Of a stretch of 54,686 bases of DNA, positions 25,211 through 32,527 are shown piece after piece. Every line of letters begins with the position of its first letter. Position 1 is the stretch's first letter. The notes below the pieces were generated by a model that worked only from the letters and a program-made list of their open reading frames with translations, was not told where the DNA came from and did not search any database. The DNA comes from Bacillota bacterium (lineage in GTDB: Bacteria > Bacillota > Sulfobacillia > Sulfobacillales > Sulfobacillaceae), in the NCBI GenBank assembly GCA_021797825.1, contig JAJZZA010000018.1:1-54686 (forward strand), in the 5' to 3' direction. Both the position numbers and the translations under genes were made by a program.

Positions 25211-26416
25211 CTAGACCATCGGCAGCGGATAGAGCTGGTCGGGCGCCTTGCCCGCCTTCAGTTCCTCCAAATAGCTCTCGTACTGCTGTTTGGAAGTCCG
25301 CCAGTCGATGCCGATTTTGTCCAGCAGCTTCTCCCAGCCGGCGGTGTGCCACTGCAACTGCGCCACTTTGTACGGATCGGCGCCAGCCAGCAACGCGGCG
25401 AACTGAACGTCGGCCATGACCGGGAGCTCGTAATCGTACCCGTGCGCCTTGCCGATCCATTGATTCTTGTCGAGCGTGGTGGTGCAGCCGGTATCTTGCG
25501 TGATGGCCACGTCCGATTGGGCTTCCTCGACCATCACCTTGATCTTTCTTTCCAGCGAAAAGGATCGGGAGAACTCGCGCTCGGTCAGGATATGGCGGAA
25601 TCCGAAGCCGCAGCAATCGTACCACGTCGAATAATCACGGACTTGCGCGCCGAGTTCGAGCAGAATGGCGGTGGTCGGCGCCGGCCGTTCGCCGCCATAG
25701 ATGCTGCCGTCGTAAATGACATCCTCGGGGATCATCTTCCAGACGTGGCAGGCGGGATGCACGGTCGCCACCACATGCGACACGTCATAGATTTTCATCG
25801 CCGCCACCTCCTTGCGGAGAACATGCAGCCACTCGCTGTAATGGACGATTTCCTCCGGAATAACCAAATCCCGCCCGACCTTGTTCATGATGCGGCGCAC
25901 TTCGTCGCGCAGTTCCTGATGCTCGACCAGCAAGTTCCGGATTTCCTTGTAGTTGCCGAACGAGGTGCCGCAGTGGATTAAGGGGTAATAGCCGGTCTCA
26001 TAGGCCCGGTGCCAATTTCTGACCGCCACCGCCGCCAGCGCGACGAGATTGGAGGTGCCCGAGCCATGGTAGTTCCAGGCGGTGCAGCTGGTTTGGTGGG
26101 TTTCATCGAGATACTCTAATCCGAGACGGTTCATAAACCACATGATGCTGGTGGGATAGCCGGGAATGTTGCCGCATTGCCCGCAGGACTTGTGATGCCA
26201 GAGCTTGTTGGTCGGGATGCGCTTGCTGCGGCCCAACAGCGTCTCCACCGTGATCGGCCGGTTTTCCTCGGTCATGTGGATGACCGTGACCTCGCCCTTT
26301 TCCTCCAATTCTTTGAGGTGTTCGCGCGGATCCTCCGGGTTTTGATGCTGAATCGCCCGTTTGTCCACTTTGGTGGTCACAAAGTCCCAGCCTGTTGTCT
26401 TAAGTTCGGTAGGCAT
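25211..26416 (-). CDS. hdrB1: sHdrB1, CCG-domain subunit (long form)
   Basis: A 401-aa protein, longer than HdrB2. The first CCG domain is degenerate: CGQCGNIPGYPTS and SCTAWNYHGSG replace the CC pair by SC. The second domain keeps DCCGFGFRH with an earlier HPACHVW and a later TGCTTT. Only one full non-cubane cluster set is therefore evident, as known for sHdrB1. The N-terminal 75 residues are an extra region. AAGGAGAGG precedes the ATG; it is 35 nt after hdrC1 and 65 nt before hdrA. Confidence 0.93.
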   Translation of the reverse strand: MPTELKTTGWDFVTTKVDKRAIQHQNPEDPREHLKELEEKGEVTVIHMTEENRPITVETLLGRSKRIPTNKLWHHKSCGQCGNIPGYPTSIMWFMNRLGLEYLDETHQTSCTAWNYHGSGTSNLVALAAVAVRNWHRAYETGYYPLIHCGTSFGNYKEIRNLLVEHQELRDEVRRIMNKVGRDLVIPEEIVHYSEWLHVLRKEVAAMKIYDVSHVVATVHPACHVWKMIPEDVIYDGSIYGGERPAPTTAILLELGAQVRDYSTWYDCCGFGFRHILTEREFSRSFSLERKIKVMVEEAQSDVAITQDTGCTTTLDKNQWIGKAHGYDYELPVMADVQFAALLAGADPYKVAQLQWHTAGWEKLLDKIGIDWRTSKQQYESYLEELKAGKAPDQLYPLPMV

Positions 26417-26451
26417 CGTATCCTCTCCTTCTTTACCGGACTGTGGGATGC

Positions 26452-27162
26452 TCAGCGTGCACGAGCCTCTTCGACCGACTCGCGCAGTTCTTCCACCATA
26501 TCGGCCACCACCTCATAGAGGTTGGGGTCGATCTGTTCGATCAAGCGGAACACGCCGGTCTCCTCGTAAATGGTGTAAAGCTCGTAGGATGTCTCCGGCG
26601 ACACCCGCCACGCCGAATTGGTCACCTGCAAGGTATAGACCGGGATGGCCTGGCGCTTTATCGCCAGGTCCGTCGAACTCCAAGGAATTTTGGGTCCCCA
26701 GTCGGGAAAGAAGTCCGGCTGGATCATATCCGGCGTCAATTGGTTGCCAATCGACAAAACCTTCAGCAGCACCCGCCCATAGGGCTTTAACAAACGATGG
26801 ACGGCTTCCATGCCGCGCCATACGGCGACCTCCCGCATAATCATGACGAGACCGCCCGGCGAATTATGCAAAGGACAACGCATCGCGCAGGTGTAGCACT
26901 GGGCGCACGCCCAGATGTATTCGTCCATCATGCCCTTGACCGCCTCGGCGTCGCCCGACAGCAGGGTTTGCACGACAATGCGCGGCGAGTAGTCAAAAAA
27001 CCGGTGGGACGGGCACGATCCGCTGCATACCCCGCAATTCAGGCAGCCGTGGATGGCTTCGTGATAGCGCACGTCGCTTTGGATGGCGTGCAACAGACTT
27101 TCGGCATCTTGGATGCCGACTTCGTCAGGGTCGAGCTTCAAATGCGTTTCGGTCGGGTTCAT
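26452..27162 (-). CDS. hdrC1: sHdrC1, 2x[4Fe-4S] subunit
   Basis: A 236-aa soluble protein with two [4Fe-4S] motifs, CLNCGVCSGSCPS (Cys40, 43, 46, 50) and CAQCYTCAMRCPL, about 45 residues apart, followed by a helical C-terminal half with no membrane span. It pairs with HdrB1 in the sHdr complex. GGAGGGAGAG precedes the ATG. It is 21 nt downstream of the dsrE-like gene and 35 nt upstream of hdrB1. Confidence 0.93.
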   Translation of the reverse strand: MNPTETHLKLDPDEVGIQDAESLLHAIQSDVRYHEAIHGCLNCGVCSGSCPSHRFFDYSPRIVVQTLLSGDAEAVKGMMDEYIWACAQCYTCAMRCPLHNSPGGLVMIMREVAVWRGMEAVHRLLKPYGRVLLKVLSIGNQLTPDMIQPDFFPDWGPKIPWSSTDLAIKRQAIPVYTLQVTNSAWRVSPETSYELYTIYEETGVFRLIEQIDPNLYEVVADMVEELRESVEEARAR

Positions 27163-27183
27163 GACACTCTCCCTCCACCACGT

Positions 27184-27555
27184 TCAACTCAAATACACCA
27201 CCCGGTCGGCCGCCAAAATCTCTTCATGCAGGTCGGCCGCTCCTATCCACTCCAACGGCCACGGGCCATCCTCTAGGGGATCAAGGCGCACCATGGGCAA
27301 ACTAAGACGGCAGCCCAGCAGCTGAACACCCCGTGCGACCGCCATATCAATGAAGTCGGCCAGCGTCTTGCCGCTTTGGTCCAACGCGTTGACCTGCCGG
27401 GCAAAACCCTCCTCAAAAATTGAAAGCCCGGTCTGGGTAAATGCAATGGCGGCCTCATGGTCCATCGAACGCGCGGTGGTGGCGAGAAAAAACACCGTAA
27501 AGCAGCGTTCGGGATTTTCGCGCCCTCGGGTTTGAACGTAAAGAAATTTTGCCAC
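27184..27555 (-). CDS. DsrE-family (DsrE3-like) sulfurtransferase, copy 1
   Basis: A 123-aa DsrE-fold protein from a GTG start (27555) with a strong CAGGAGG site. MAKFLYVQTRGRENPER is the first strand; VFFLATTARSMDHEAAIAF is the helix-strand unit. The sulfur-binding candidate is Cys82 in VQLLGCRLSLPM; Cys18 is a second one. First gene of the leftward sHdr operon, behind the palindrome at 27571-27593. It is a paralogue of the rightward protein at 28671. Confidence 0.88.
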   Translation of the reverse strand: MAKFLYVQTRGRENPERCFTVFFLATTARSMDHEAAIAFTQTGLSIFEEGFARQVNALDQSGKTLADFIDMAVARGVQLLGCRLSLPMVRLDPLEDGPWPLEWIGAADLHEEILAADRVVYLS

Positions 27556-27570
27556 CGTTGCCTCCTGTCC

Positions 27571-27593
27571 AATACCCTTCCCCGCAGGGTATT
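27571..27593. promoter_or_regulatory. CsoR/CstR-type operator candidate
   Basis: A perfect inverted repeat AATACCC-9-GGGTATT, 15 nt before the GTG of the first sHdr-operon gene. CsoR-family repressors bind ATACC(C)-rich...GGTAT palindromes, and a CstR-type repressor is encoded at the far end of the same operon. Binding would block transcription or the leader of the operon. Confidence 0.65.
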
Positions 27594-27773
27594 AAACAAC
27601 CCATCCCAAAAAACCGACTTCTTACTAAACTCTGTAAGTTCATAAGTTACTATAAAATTCACCCTGGGGACAACATAGGGCCATTTGGTCCCATAAGGGA
27701 TGGGCCATTCGGCCCTGTCGGGGCCGTCCGTTTTCCCAAAAAATTTTGACATAAACCTTTTGGGGGTTAGCTT
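27594..27773. promoter_or_regulatory. divergent sulfur-locus promoter region
   Basis: AT-rich DNA between the two sulfur operons. GTAAGTTCATAAGTTAC (27634-27650), a tandem TAAGTT repeat, abuts a TATAAA on the plus strand. On the minus strand TTGTCC (27675-27670) with an 18-nt spacer and TAACTT (27651-27646) is a weak promoter candidate. Two tandem copies of GGGCCATT(T/C)GG (27678-, 27702-) form small hairpins. CCCAAAA-16-TTTTGGG (27735-27764) can pair next to the G-rich ribosome site of lbpA2. Confidence 0.5.
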
Positions 27774-28214
27774 ATGGCCATTGTATCGAACTGCAATGTC
27801 CCCGAGGACCTATTTTATTGGGTGGAAAAGCATGTCTGGGCACGCGTGGCCGGCGATCTGATTGAGGTCGGAATCACCGACGCAGCCCAAACCCTGGCCG
27901 GTAAGGTATTGGTTTGCCGGATCAAAAAACCGGGCAGGGCGCTTAAGCGGGGCAGCAGCGGGGCAAGTTTGGAGTCCGGCAAGTGGGTCGGCGGGGTCAG
28001 CACCCCCGTATCGGGCATCTTGGAGGAAACAAACGGGGAAGCCGAAAGTTCCCCGGAAATCTTAAACCAGGCGCCCTATCAAAGCTGGTTGTTTCGGATC
28101 CGGCCCGACAACTGGGACCAGGATAAAGCGCTATTGGTAACCGGTCAGGCGGCGGTCGACGCCTACCGCGAGAAGATTGCGGCGGATAACATCCCCTGCC
28201 AGGGGAAGACCTGA
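27774..28214 (+). CDS. lbpA2: lipoate-binding protein LbpA (GcvH-like), copy 2
   Basis: A 146-aa paralogue of the protein at 21142-21582, same length and with the same modified lysine, Lys70 in GASLESGKWVGG. Other shared parts: CNVPEDLFYWVEKHVWARV, TDAAQTLAGKVLVCRIKKPG, and AAVDAYREKIAADNIPC. It has a Cys in the barrel (VLVCRI) that copy 1 lacks. The ribosome site is GGGGG, close to the ATG and partly inside an inverted repeat. First gene of the rightward operon with tusA, a dsrE-like gene and the lipoate ligase. The two copies may serve different sHdr states or growth conditions. Confidence 0.93.
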   Translation: MAIVSNCNVPEDLFYWVEKHVWARVAGDLIEVGITDAAQTLAGKVLVCRIKKPGRALKRGSSGASLESGKWVGGVSTPVSGILEETNGEAESSPEILNQAPYQSWLFRIRPDNWDQDKALLVTGQAAVDAYREKIAADNIPCQGKT

Positions 28215-28219
28215 GACGT

Positions 28220-28246
28220 GCCGCTAGAGTCGTCAACTCTGGCGGC
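28220..28246. terminator. hairpin after lbpA2
   Basis: GCCGCTAGAGT-5-ACTCTGGCGGC pairs over 11 positions with one G-T wobble. It begins 6 nt after the lbpA2 stop. There is only a short T-rich stretch (CTTT) after it, so it may attenuate rather than end transcription into tusA. Confidence 0.45.
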
Positions 28247-28400
28247 CGCTTTCACCTGGTCGTCGGCCACGCCGCCCGGGCGCGGTCGCCGATCGGCGCT
28301 CATCCCCCGCGAAAGACAAAGACGGCGGGGATAAGCCCGCAGATTGGGCGGGATTTGGTTTAATGAGGGAAAGTCTGTTACCACATGAGGAGGGAGTTCT

Positions 28401-28625
28401 TTGGAGCATATTCTTGACGTGCGCGGGCTGGCGTGCCCCATGCCCATCGTGCGCACCAAAAAAGCCATCGATCAAATCGCCGCCGGCGACGACCTGCTGG
28501 TGACCGCCACCGATCCCGGCGCGGTTGCCGATTTTAAGGCGTGGACGCAGCGGACCGGACACACTTTGGTGTCCTCGGAAAAGGTGGATGGCGAGTACCG
28601 GTTTCGCATTACCAAACACGGTTAA
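28401..28625 (+). CDS. tusA: TusA-like sulfur carrier
   Basis: A 74-aa TusA/SirA/YeeD-fold protein from a TTG start, 5 nt after GAGGAGGGAG. ILDVRGLACPMPIVRTKKAI holds the sulfur-carrying Cys12 in the diagnostic CPxP motif, and DPGAVADFKAWTQRTGHTL is the second conserved segment. In sulfur oxidisers TusA hands sulfane sulfur to DsrE/sHdr. It is followed by a dsrE-like gene, the common tusA-dsrE pairing, and preceded by a 186-nt gap. Confidence 0.95.
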   Translation: MEHILDVRGLACPMPIVRTKKAIDQIAAGDDLLVTATDPGAVADFKAWTQRTGHTLVSSEKVDGEYRFRITKHG

Positions 28626-28670
28626 GGCCAACGCGGCCCGCCCAGCGCACGACGAACAAGGAGGAAACCC

Positions 28671-29045
28671 ATGTCGGAGCAAAAACGCATCCTTTACATC
28701 CACACCTCGGGACCCGATACCCCGGAACGGACCGCATCCCCGTTCTTTTTGGCCACGGCCGGCTGTCTTTTGGACCACGAGGTCACCATGCTGTTTACCA
28801 TGCGGGGAACCATGCTGATGAAAAAAGGCGTGGCGGAAAACCTGCACGTCAAAGAGGGCGGCGAAACCCTCCGCTATTTCATCGACCAGGCGGTGGAAAG
28901 CGGCGTCAAATTTCTGGTCTGCACGCCCAGCCTGGACCTGAACGACATGACGCGCGACGACCTGATCGACGAGGTCTCCGAGATTGTCGGCGGCACCTTC
29001 GTCAACGAGGAAGCGTTGGCGTCGGATTTGGTGGTAAGCTTTTAA
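28671..29045 (+). CDS. DsrE-family (DsrE3-like) sulfurtransferase, copy 2
   Basis: A 124-aa DsrE-fold protein: ILYIHTSGPDTPERTASPFF, ATAGCLLDHEVTMLFTMRG, and VESGVKFLVCTPSLDLNDM with the candidate sulfur-binding Cys84; Cys32 is another. AAGGAGGAA precedes the ATG. It is clearly related to the leftward gene at 27184-27555 (same motif layout), a probable duplication flanking the shared promoter region. It lies between tusA and the lipoate ligase. Confidence 0.92.
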   Translation: MSEQKRILYIHTSGPDTPERTASPFFLATAGCLLDHEVTMLFTMRGTMLMKKGVAENLHVKEGGETLRYFIDQAVESGVKFLVCTPSLDLNDMTRDDLIDEVSEIVGGTFVNEEALASDLVVSF

Positions 29046-29120
29046 TACCGCACGGCCTATCCCGTGATTGGGCCAAGCAGCGCCCGGGATAGTCACGCCG
29101 GTCAAGGAGCCGAGACCGTT

Positions 29121-30182
29121 ATGCGCCACATCGATTTGCACACCGCGGCGGTTCCGCGTTCAATGGCCGTGTTTCACGCCATCGGGACGGCCGCCGACCG
29201 AGATGACGAGATCACGCTGGTCACCGTCCGACCGGCCGCAGCCTTCGTCTCGGTGGGATATCACCAACTGGCCAGCCGGGAAATCCGGGCGGATTATTGC
29301 CGCGCCCGGCAGATCCCGGTTTGCCGCCGGATGGTCGGGGGCGGCGCGGTATTGCTCGATCCCGGACAGGTCTTTTGGCACCTTATTCTGCCGGGAGGCC
29401 GCGCCGCGATTTCCGATTTGTACGCCGCGCTGCTGCCCGCCCCGGTGGCCGTCTACCAGCGCCTGGGCGTGCCGGCCGAGGCCCGTCCGCTTAACGACAT
29501 CATGGTGGGCCCCAAAAAAATTGGGGGAACCGGGGCCGCCACCATCGGCCAAAGCCTGATCTTTGTCGGAAGCCTCATGTTTGACTTTGACCGCGAATTG
29601 ATGGCGAAGGTGCTCAACGTGCCGTCAGAGAAATTTCGCGACAAGATGGTGCAGTCCCTAAAGGACTATATGACCACCCTGCACGACGAATTGGGCGACG
29701 GCGCCCCGTCCCCGGCGGAAGCGGTCGCGCTCCTGGTTGAGGAGTTTTCCAATCTGCTGGACAGCCCCGCCCACAGCGGCACCCTCACCGAAGAAGAGGA
29801 GCGGCTCACCCGGGAGTTCGAAGACTCCTTGTTCGATCCCGGTTTTGTCTTTCAGGACGAAGGATGGTTTGAGGACCGCGTCAAGATCCGAGACGGCGTC
29901 TATCTTTATGAAGGACTGGCCAAGGCCCCCGGCGGCCTCGTGCGGATCATTTGGCAAGACGATCACGGGCTGCTTAAAGACGTCTGGATCGGAGGCGACT
30001 TCACACTCGAGCCCGCCCGGGCGCTGGAGGTTCTAAAGGAACGCTGGAAAGGCCAACCGGCCGATTTAGCCGGCCTGCGCCGGCATGCCGAAGCGGTCTT
30101 CGCCGAATTGGGCGTGGCGGGACTGACGGTGGACGACCTGATGGCGGCATTCGCGCACCCCGAGCGCCTGGCCGCTCCCTAA
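29121..30182 (+). CDS. lipoate-protein ligase sLpl(AB)-type
   Basis: A 353-aa ligase that should attach lipoate to LbpA. N-terminal part: FVSVGYHQLASREI, CRRMVGGGAVLLDPGQVFWH (the RRxxGGGAVxxDxG motif), DIMVGPKKIGGTGAA with the conserved Lys, and FVGSLMFDFD. The C-terminal about 110 residues (YLYEGLAKAPGGLVRIIW, LKDVWIGGDFTLEP, LEVLKERWKG) match the LplB-type accessory domain fused in cis. Position after two lbpA genes supports a sulfur-specific ligase rather than a housekeeping one. The start MRHIDLHTA at 29121 follows AAGGAG. Confidence 0.92.
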   Translation: MRHIDLHTAAVPRSMAVFHAIGTAADRDDEITLVTVRPAAAFVSVGYHQLASREIRADYCRARQIPVCRRMVGGGAVLLDPGQVFWHLILPGGRAAISDLYAALLPAPVAVYQRLGVPAEARPLNDIMVGPKKIGGTGAATIGQSLIFVGSLMFDFDRELMAKVLNVPSEKFRDKMVQSLKDYMTTLHDELGDGAPSPAEAVALLVEEFSNLLDSPAHSGTLTEEEERLTREFEDSLFDPGFVFQDEGWFEDRVKIRDGVYLYEGLAKAPGGLVRIIWQDDHGLLKDVWIGGDFTLEPARALEVLKERWKGQPADLAGLRRHAEAVFAELGVAGLTVDDLMAAFAHPERLAAP

Positions 30183-30488
30183 GCAAGCCCGGCGGCAGGC
30201 GGACCGACACCGCTCAGGCACGGAGACGGGACCCGGTTTCCCGGTTCCGGGTCGCGGTCCGTCCCTGTTTGTTCGCGTTGGAAGGTTTTTCATCCGCCCC
30301 GCGTCGCCACCGGTACTGGGTGGGCGTACGCCAGCCGCCGATTGCAGCCGGCCCCCGGCTCCGGGACATCCCGCCGTCGGCGCCGGTTGCGGGACGTTGC
30401 GGTTCCTCTCCGCGCACTCGCCCGATCCTCCCCCGGGGAGGGCCTGTCGCCGGCGGCTTGTCCTTCCGGCGCCCCCTTTGAATGGCCG
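30183..30488. other. intergenic region between convergent operons
   Basis: 306 nt, GC-rich, no gene supported. It contains a GACCCGG-10-CCGGGTC hairpin at 30230-30253 that could stop transcripts entering from either side; no T-run follows closely. Confidence 0.45.
30230..30253. terminator. possible hairpin terminator
   Basis: A 7-bp GC stem (GACCCGG/CCGGGTC) with a 10-nt loop between the ends of the lipoate-ligase and dhaM genes. No U-tract, so a weak candidate. Confidence 0.35.
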
Positions 30489-30875
30489 CTATCGCTTGCG
30501 GATGGTGGAGGCCTCTTCGGCGGCGCTGAACGCGTCATCCAAAGCGCCGCCGCCGCTTAGGGCCATGGCGGCGGCGATGGCGCCCTCAACCAGTGGCGCA
30601 TCGGCGATTTTCATGCGATGCGAGCCCGCCGCCATCTCGATCGCCGCCTCCGCGGAAAAAAGACTGCTGCCCACATCGCCCAGCACCAGGATGGCGTCCA
30701 CGCCTTGCGCCAATAACTCGCTCACGCCGGACAGCACCATCGCCGCATCCACCCCCAGAACTGTCTCGCCGCCCACGGTCGCCATCGGCACCGGCGAGCC
30801 GCTCAACTCGCGCAGCAACTCGGCCAATCCGTCGGCCAGCCGTTTGGAATGAGAGACCAGCAACAGGCCGGTCAC
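30489..30875 (-). CDS. dhaM: DhaM, PTS-type phosphoryl donor for dihydroxyacetone kinase
   Basis: A 128-aa EIIA-Man-like protein: MTGLLLVSHSKRLADGLAEL with the phospho-accepting His9, and VDAILVLGDVGSSLFSAEAA. It passes phosphate from HPr to the ADP bound in DhaL. This short form, without fused HPr and EI domains, is the Gram-positive type, so HPr and enzyme I must be encoded elsewhere. Its ATG overlaps the dhaL stop as ATGA. Last gene of glpK-dhaKLM. Confidence 0.92.
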   Translation of the reverse strand: MTGLLLVSHSKRLADGLAELLRELSGSPVPMATVGGETVLGVDAAMVLSGVSELLAQGVDAILVLGDVGSSLFSAEAAIEMAAGSHRMKIADAPLVEGAIAAAMALSGGGALDDAFSAAEEASTIRKR

Positions 30876-31504
30876 GACCCGCCCCCCGCGCTATCGGCCA
30901 GGCACCGCCACCATAAGGCCGAGGACCAGGCGCCGGGGTCGATGTGGCCCACGCTGCGGGGCCCCAAGTAGGCCGCCCGGCCCCGTTTCGCCTGCAGAGC
31001 CGCGGTGTCCCGCGCCCAGTTGCCGGCATCCGCGGCGATTTGCCGCACGACCTGCGAAAACGGCTGGCCGCGCGCTAAGCCCGCCTCCAGCTCGTGCAGA
31101 GCCGGCAGGAAGACGTCAAGCATGGTCTTGTCGCCAATCACCGCTTTTCCGCGTTCGGCCACGCTCCCCACAAAGCGCCCAATCGCTGCCGCCACCGTCG
31201 CCTCGTCGCACCAGAGCGCATTCGGCAGCACGGCCGCGGATTTCAGCAGGCCGGAGCCCCAGAGCGCGCCCGACGCGCCGCCCACCGTGCTCAGCAGGGT
31301 CATGGCGATGCGCTGGCACGAGGCGTCCAGCGTCAACTCCCCCCAGGCCGCCCGTTCGGCCGCCACTTTGTCGAGACCTCGTTGCAGATTGGTTCCGTGG
31401 TCGGCGTCGCCAATGGCGGCATCCAACGCGTTCAGATACTCCCGGCTGTCCGCCACCGACCGCTTAAAACAAAGCCACAGGCTTGCAAACTCCCGGTTAG
31501 TCAT
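30872..31504 (-). CDS. dhaL: DhaL, ADP-binding subunit of dihydroxyacetone kinase
   Basis: A 210-aa all-helical protein with the nucleotide/Mg site LDAAIGDADHGTNLQRG (the Asp-rich DADHG motif), VGGASGALWGSGLL, IGDKTMLDVFLPAL and the end GRAAYLGPRSVGHIDPGA. DhaL phosphorylates dihydroxyacetone bound covalently to DhaK. It overlaps the dhaK end by 8 nt and dhaM by 4 nt. Confidence 0.95.
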   Translation of the reverse strand: MTNREFASLWLCFKRSVADSREYLNALDAAIGDADHGTNLQRGLDKVAAERAAWGELTLDASCQRIAMTLLSTVGGASGALWGSGLLKSAAVLPNALWCDEATVAAAIGRFVGSVAERGKAVIGDKTMLDVFLPALHELEAGLARGQPFSQVVRQIAADAGNWARDTAALQAKRGRAAYLGPRSVGHIDPGAWSSALWWRCLADSAGGGS

Positions 31505-32507
31505 GGCGCAGGCCTTGGCGGAGCGCCGGGGTGTCGCAGGCGGCCAGCAGCAATGCCCGTCGACGGTCGTCGAGCGGCAAGAGGGTGACCGACGCCCCCG
31601 CCATCTCCAGCGACGTCATAAACTCCCCCGTCCACATGACATCCAGCACCACCCCCGCCTGATCAAGCCAGTGCGCCACTTCACCCGCCAGAATGGATAG
31701 CTCCAGCAGCGGACTGGCGCCGAGCCCGTTTATCAGCGCCGCCACGTGCTGCCCGGCATGCAAGCCCAAATCGGCGGCAATCCTTTTAAGCAGCGCATCC
31801 GCAAGCTGGCGCGCGGACAGCATGGGCTGGCGCGCGATGCCGGGCTCCCCGTGAATCCCGATGCCCATTTCCAATTCATCGTCGGCCAGCGCAAATGTCG
31901 GCTGACCCGCGGCCGGAACGGTGCAGGAGGTCAGGGCGAACCCCATCGAGCGGACGTGGGCAATCACCTCTTCGGCCACCGCTTGCACCTCTTTCAGGGA
32001 GGCGCCTTGTTCGGCCAGCGCCCCGGCAATCTTGTGCACGAAGATGGTACCGGCGATGCCCCGCCGTCCGGTGGTAAAGAGGGAATCCTCCACCGCCACG
32101 TCGTCGTTGACCACCACCTGGGCGCAAGTGATCCCGGCGGACTCCGCCAACTCGCGCGCAATGTCGAAATTCATGATGTCGCCGGTGTAATTCTTCACCA
32201 CCAGCAATACGCCGGCGCCCCGGTCGGCCGCCTTGATGCCCTCCACAATTTGGTCGGGGGTCGGCGAGGTGAAGACTTCGCCCGCCACGGCGGCGTCCAG
32301 CATGCCGTACCCCACATAACCCCCATGCGCCGGTTCGTGTCCCGAGCCGCCTCCCGACACCAGCCCGACCCGCCCCTCCGGTTTGGGATAGGCCCGCGCC
32401 AGCACCCGGCTCTGCGGGATGCGGATCAGGTACTGCGGGAACGTGCGCACCAGGCCGGTAAGCGCCTCGTCCACCACCGCCTCCACTTGGTTGATGATCT
32501 TTTTCAT
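31497..32507 (-). CDS. dhaK: DhaK, dihydroxyacetone-binding subunit
   Basis: A 336-aa protein starting MKKIINQVEAVVDEALTG with VGLVSGGGSGHEPAHGGYVG, LLVVKNYTGDIMNFD, VVVNDDVAVEDS and GIGIHGEPG. The last contains the His that binds dihydroxyacetone as a hemiaminal. It works with DhaL and DhaM to make dihydroxyacetone phosphate. The start ATG 32507 has GAGAGGGGG upstream, 20 nt after glpK. The frame remains open upstream through glpK, which is a shadow. Confidence 0.95.
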   Translation of the reverse strand: MKKIINQVEAVVDEALTGLVRTFPQYLIRIPQSRVLARAYPKPEGRVGLVSGGGSGHEPAHGGYVGYGMLDAAVAGEVFTSPTPDQIVEGIKAADRGAGVLLVVKNYTGDIMNFDIARELAESAGITCAQVVVNDDVAVEDSLFTTGRRGIAGTIFVHKIAGALAEQGASLKEVQAVAEEVIAHVRSMGFALTSCTVPAAGQPTFALADDELEMGIGIHGEPGIARQPMLSARQLADALLKRIAADLGLHAGQHVAALINGLGASPLLELSILAGEVAHWLDQAGVVLDVMWTGEFMTSLEMAGASVTLLPLDDRRRALLLAACDTPALRQGLRHD

Positions 32508-32527
32508 GCCGGAGTCCCCCTCTCCAA

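Noticed and set aside
25146-25625. N-terminal extension of HdrA
   Set aside because: It overlaps hdrB1 in another frame and shows no HdrA-like sequence; a strong ribosome site marks the start at 25145.
27738-27773. TTGACA near 27745 as the -35 box of an lbpA2 promoter
   Set aside because: A -10 at the normal distance would fall on the start codon and ribosome site, so a functional promoter there is unlikely.
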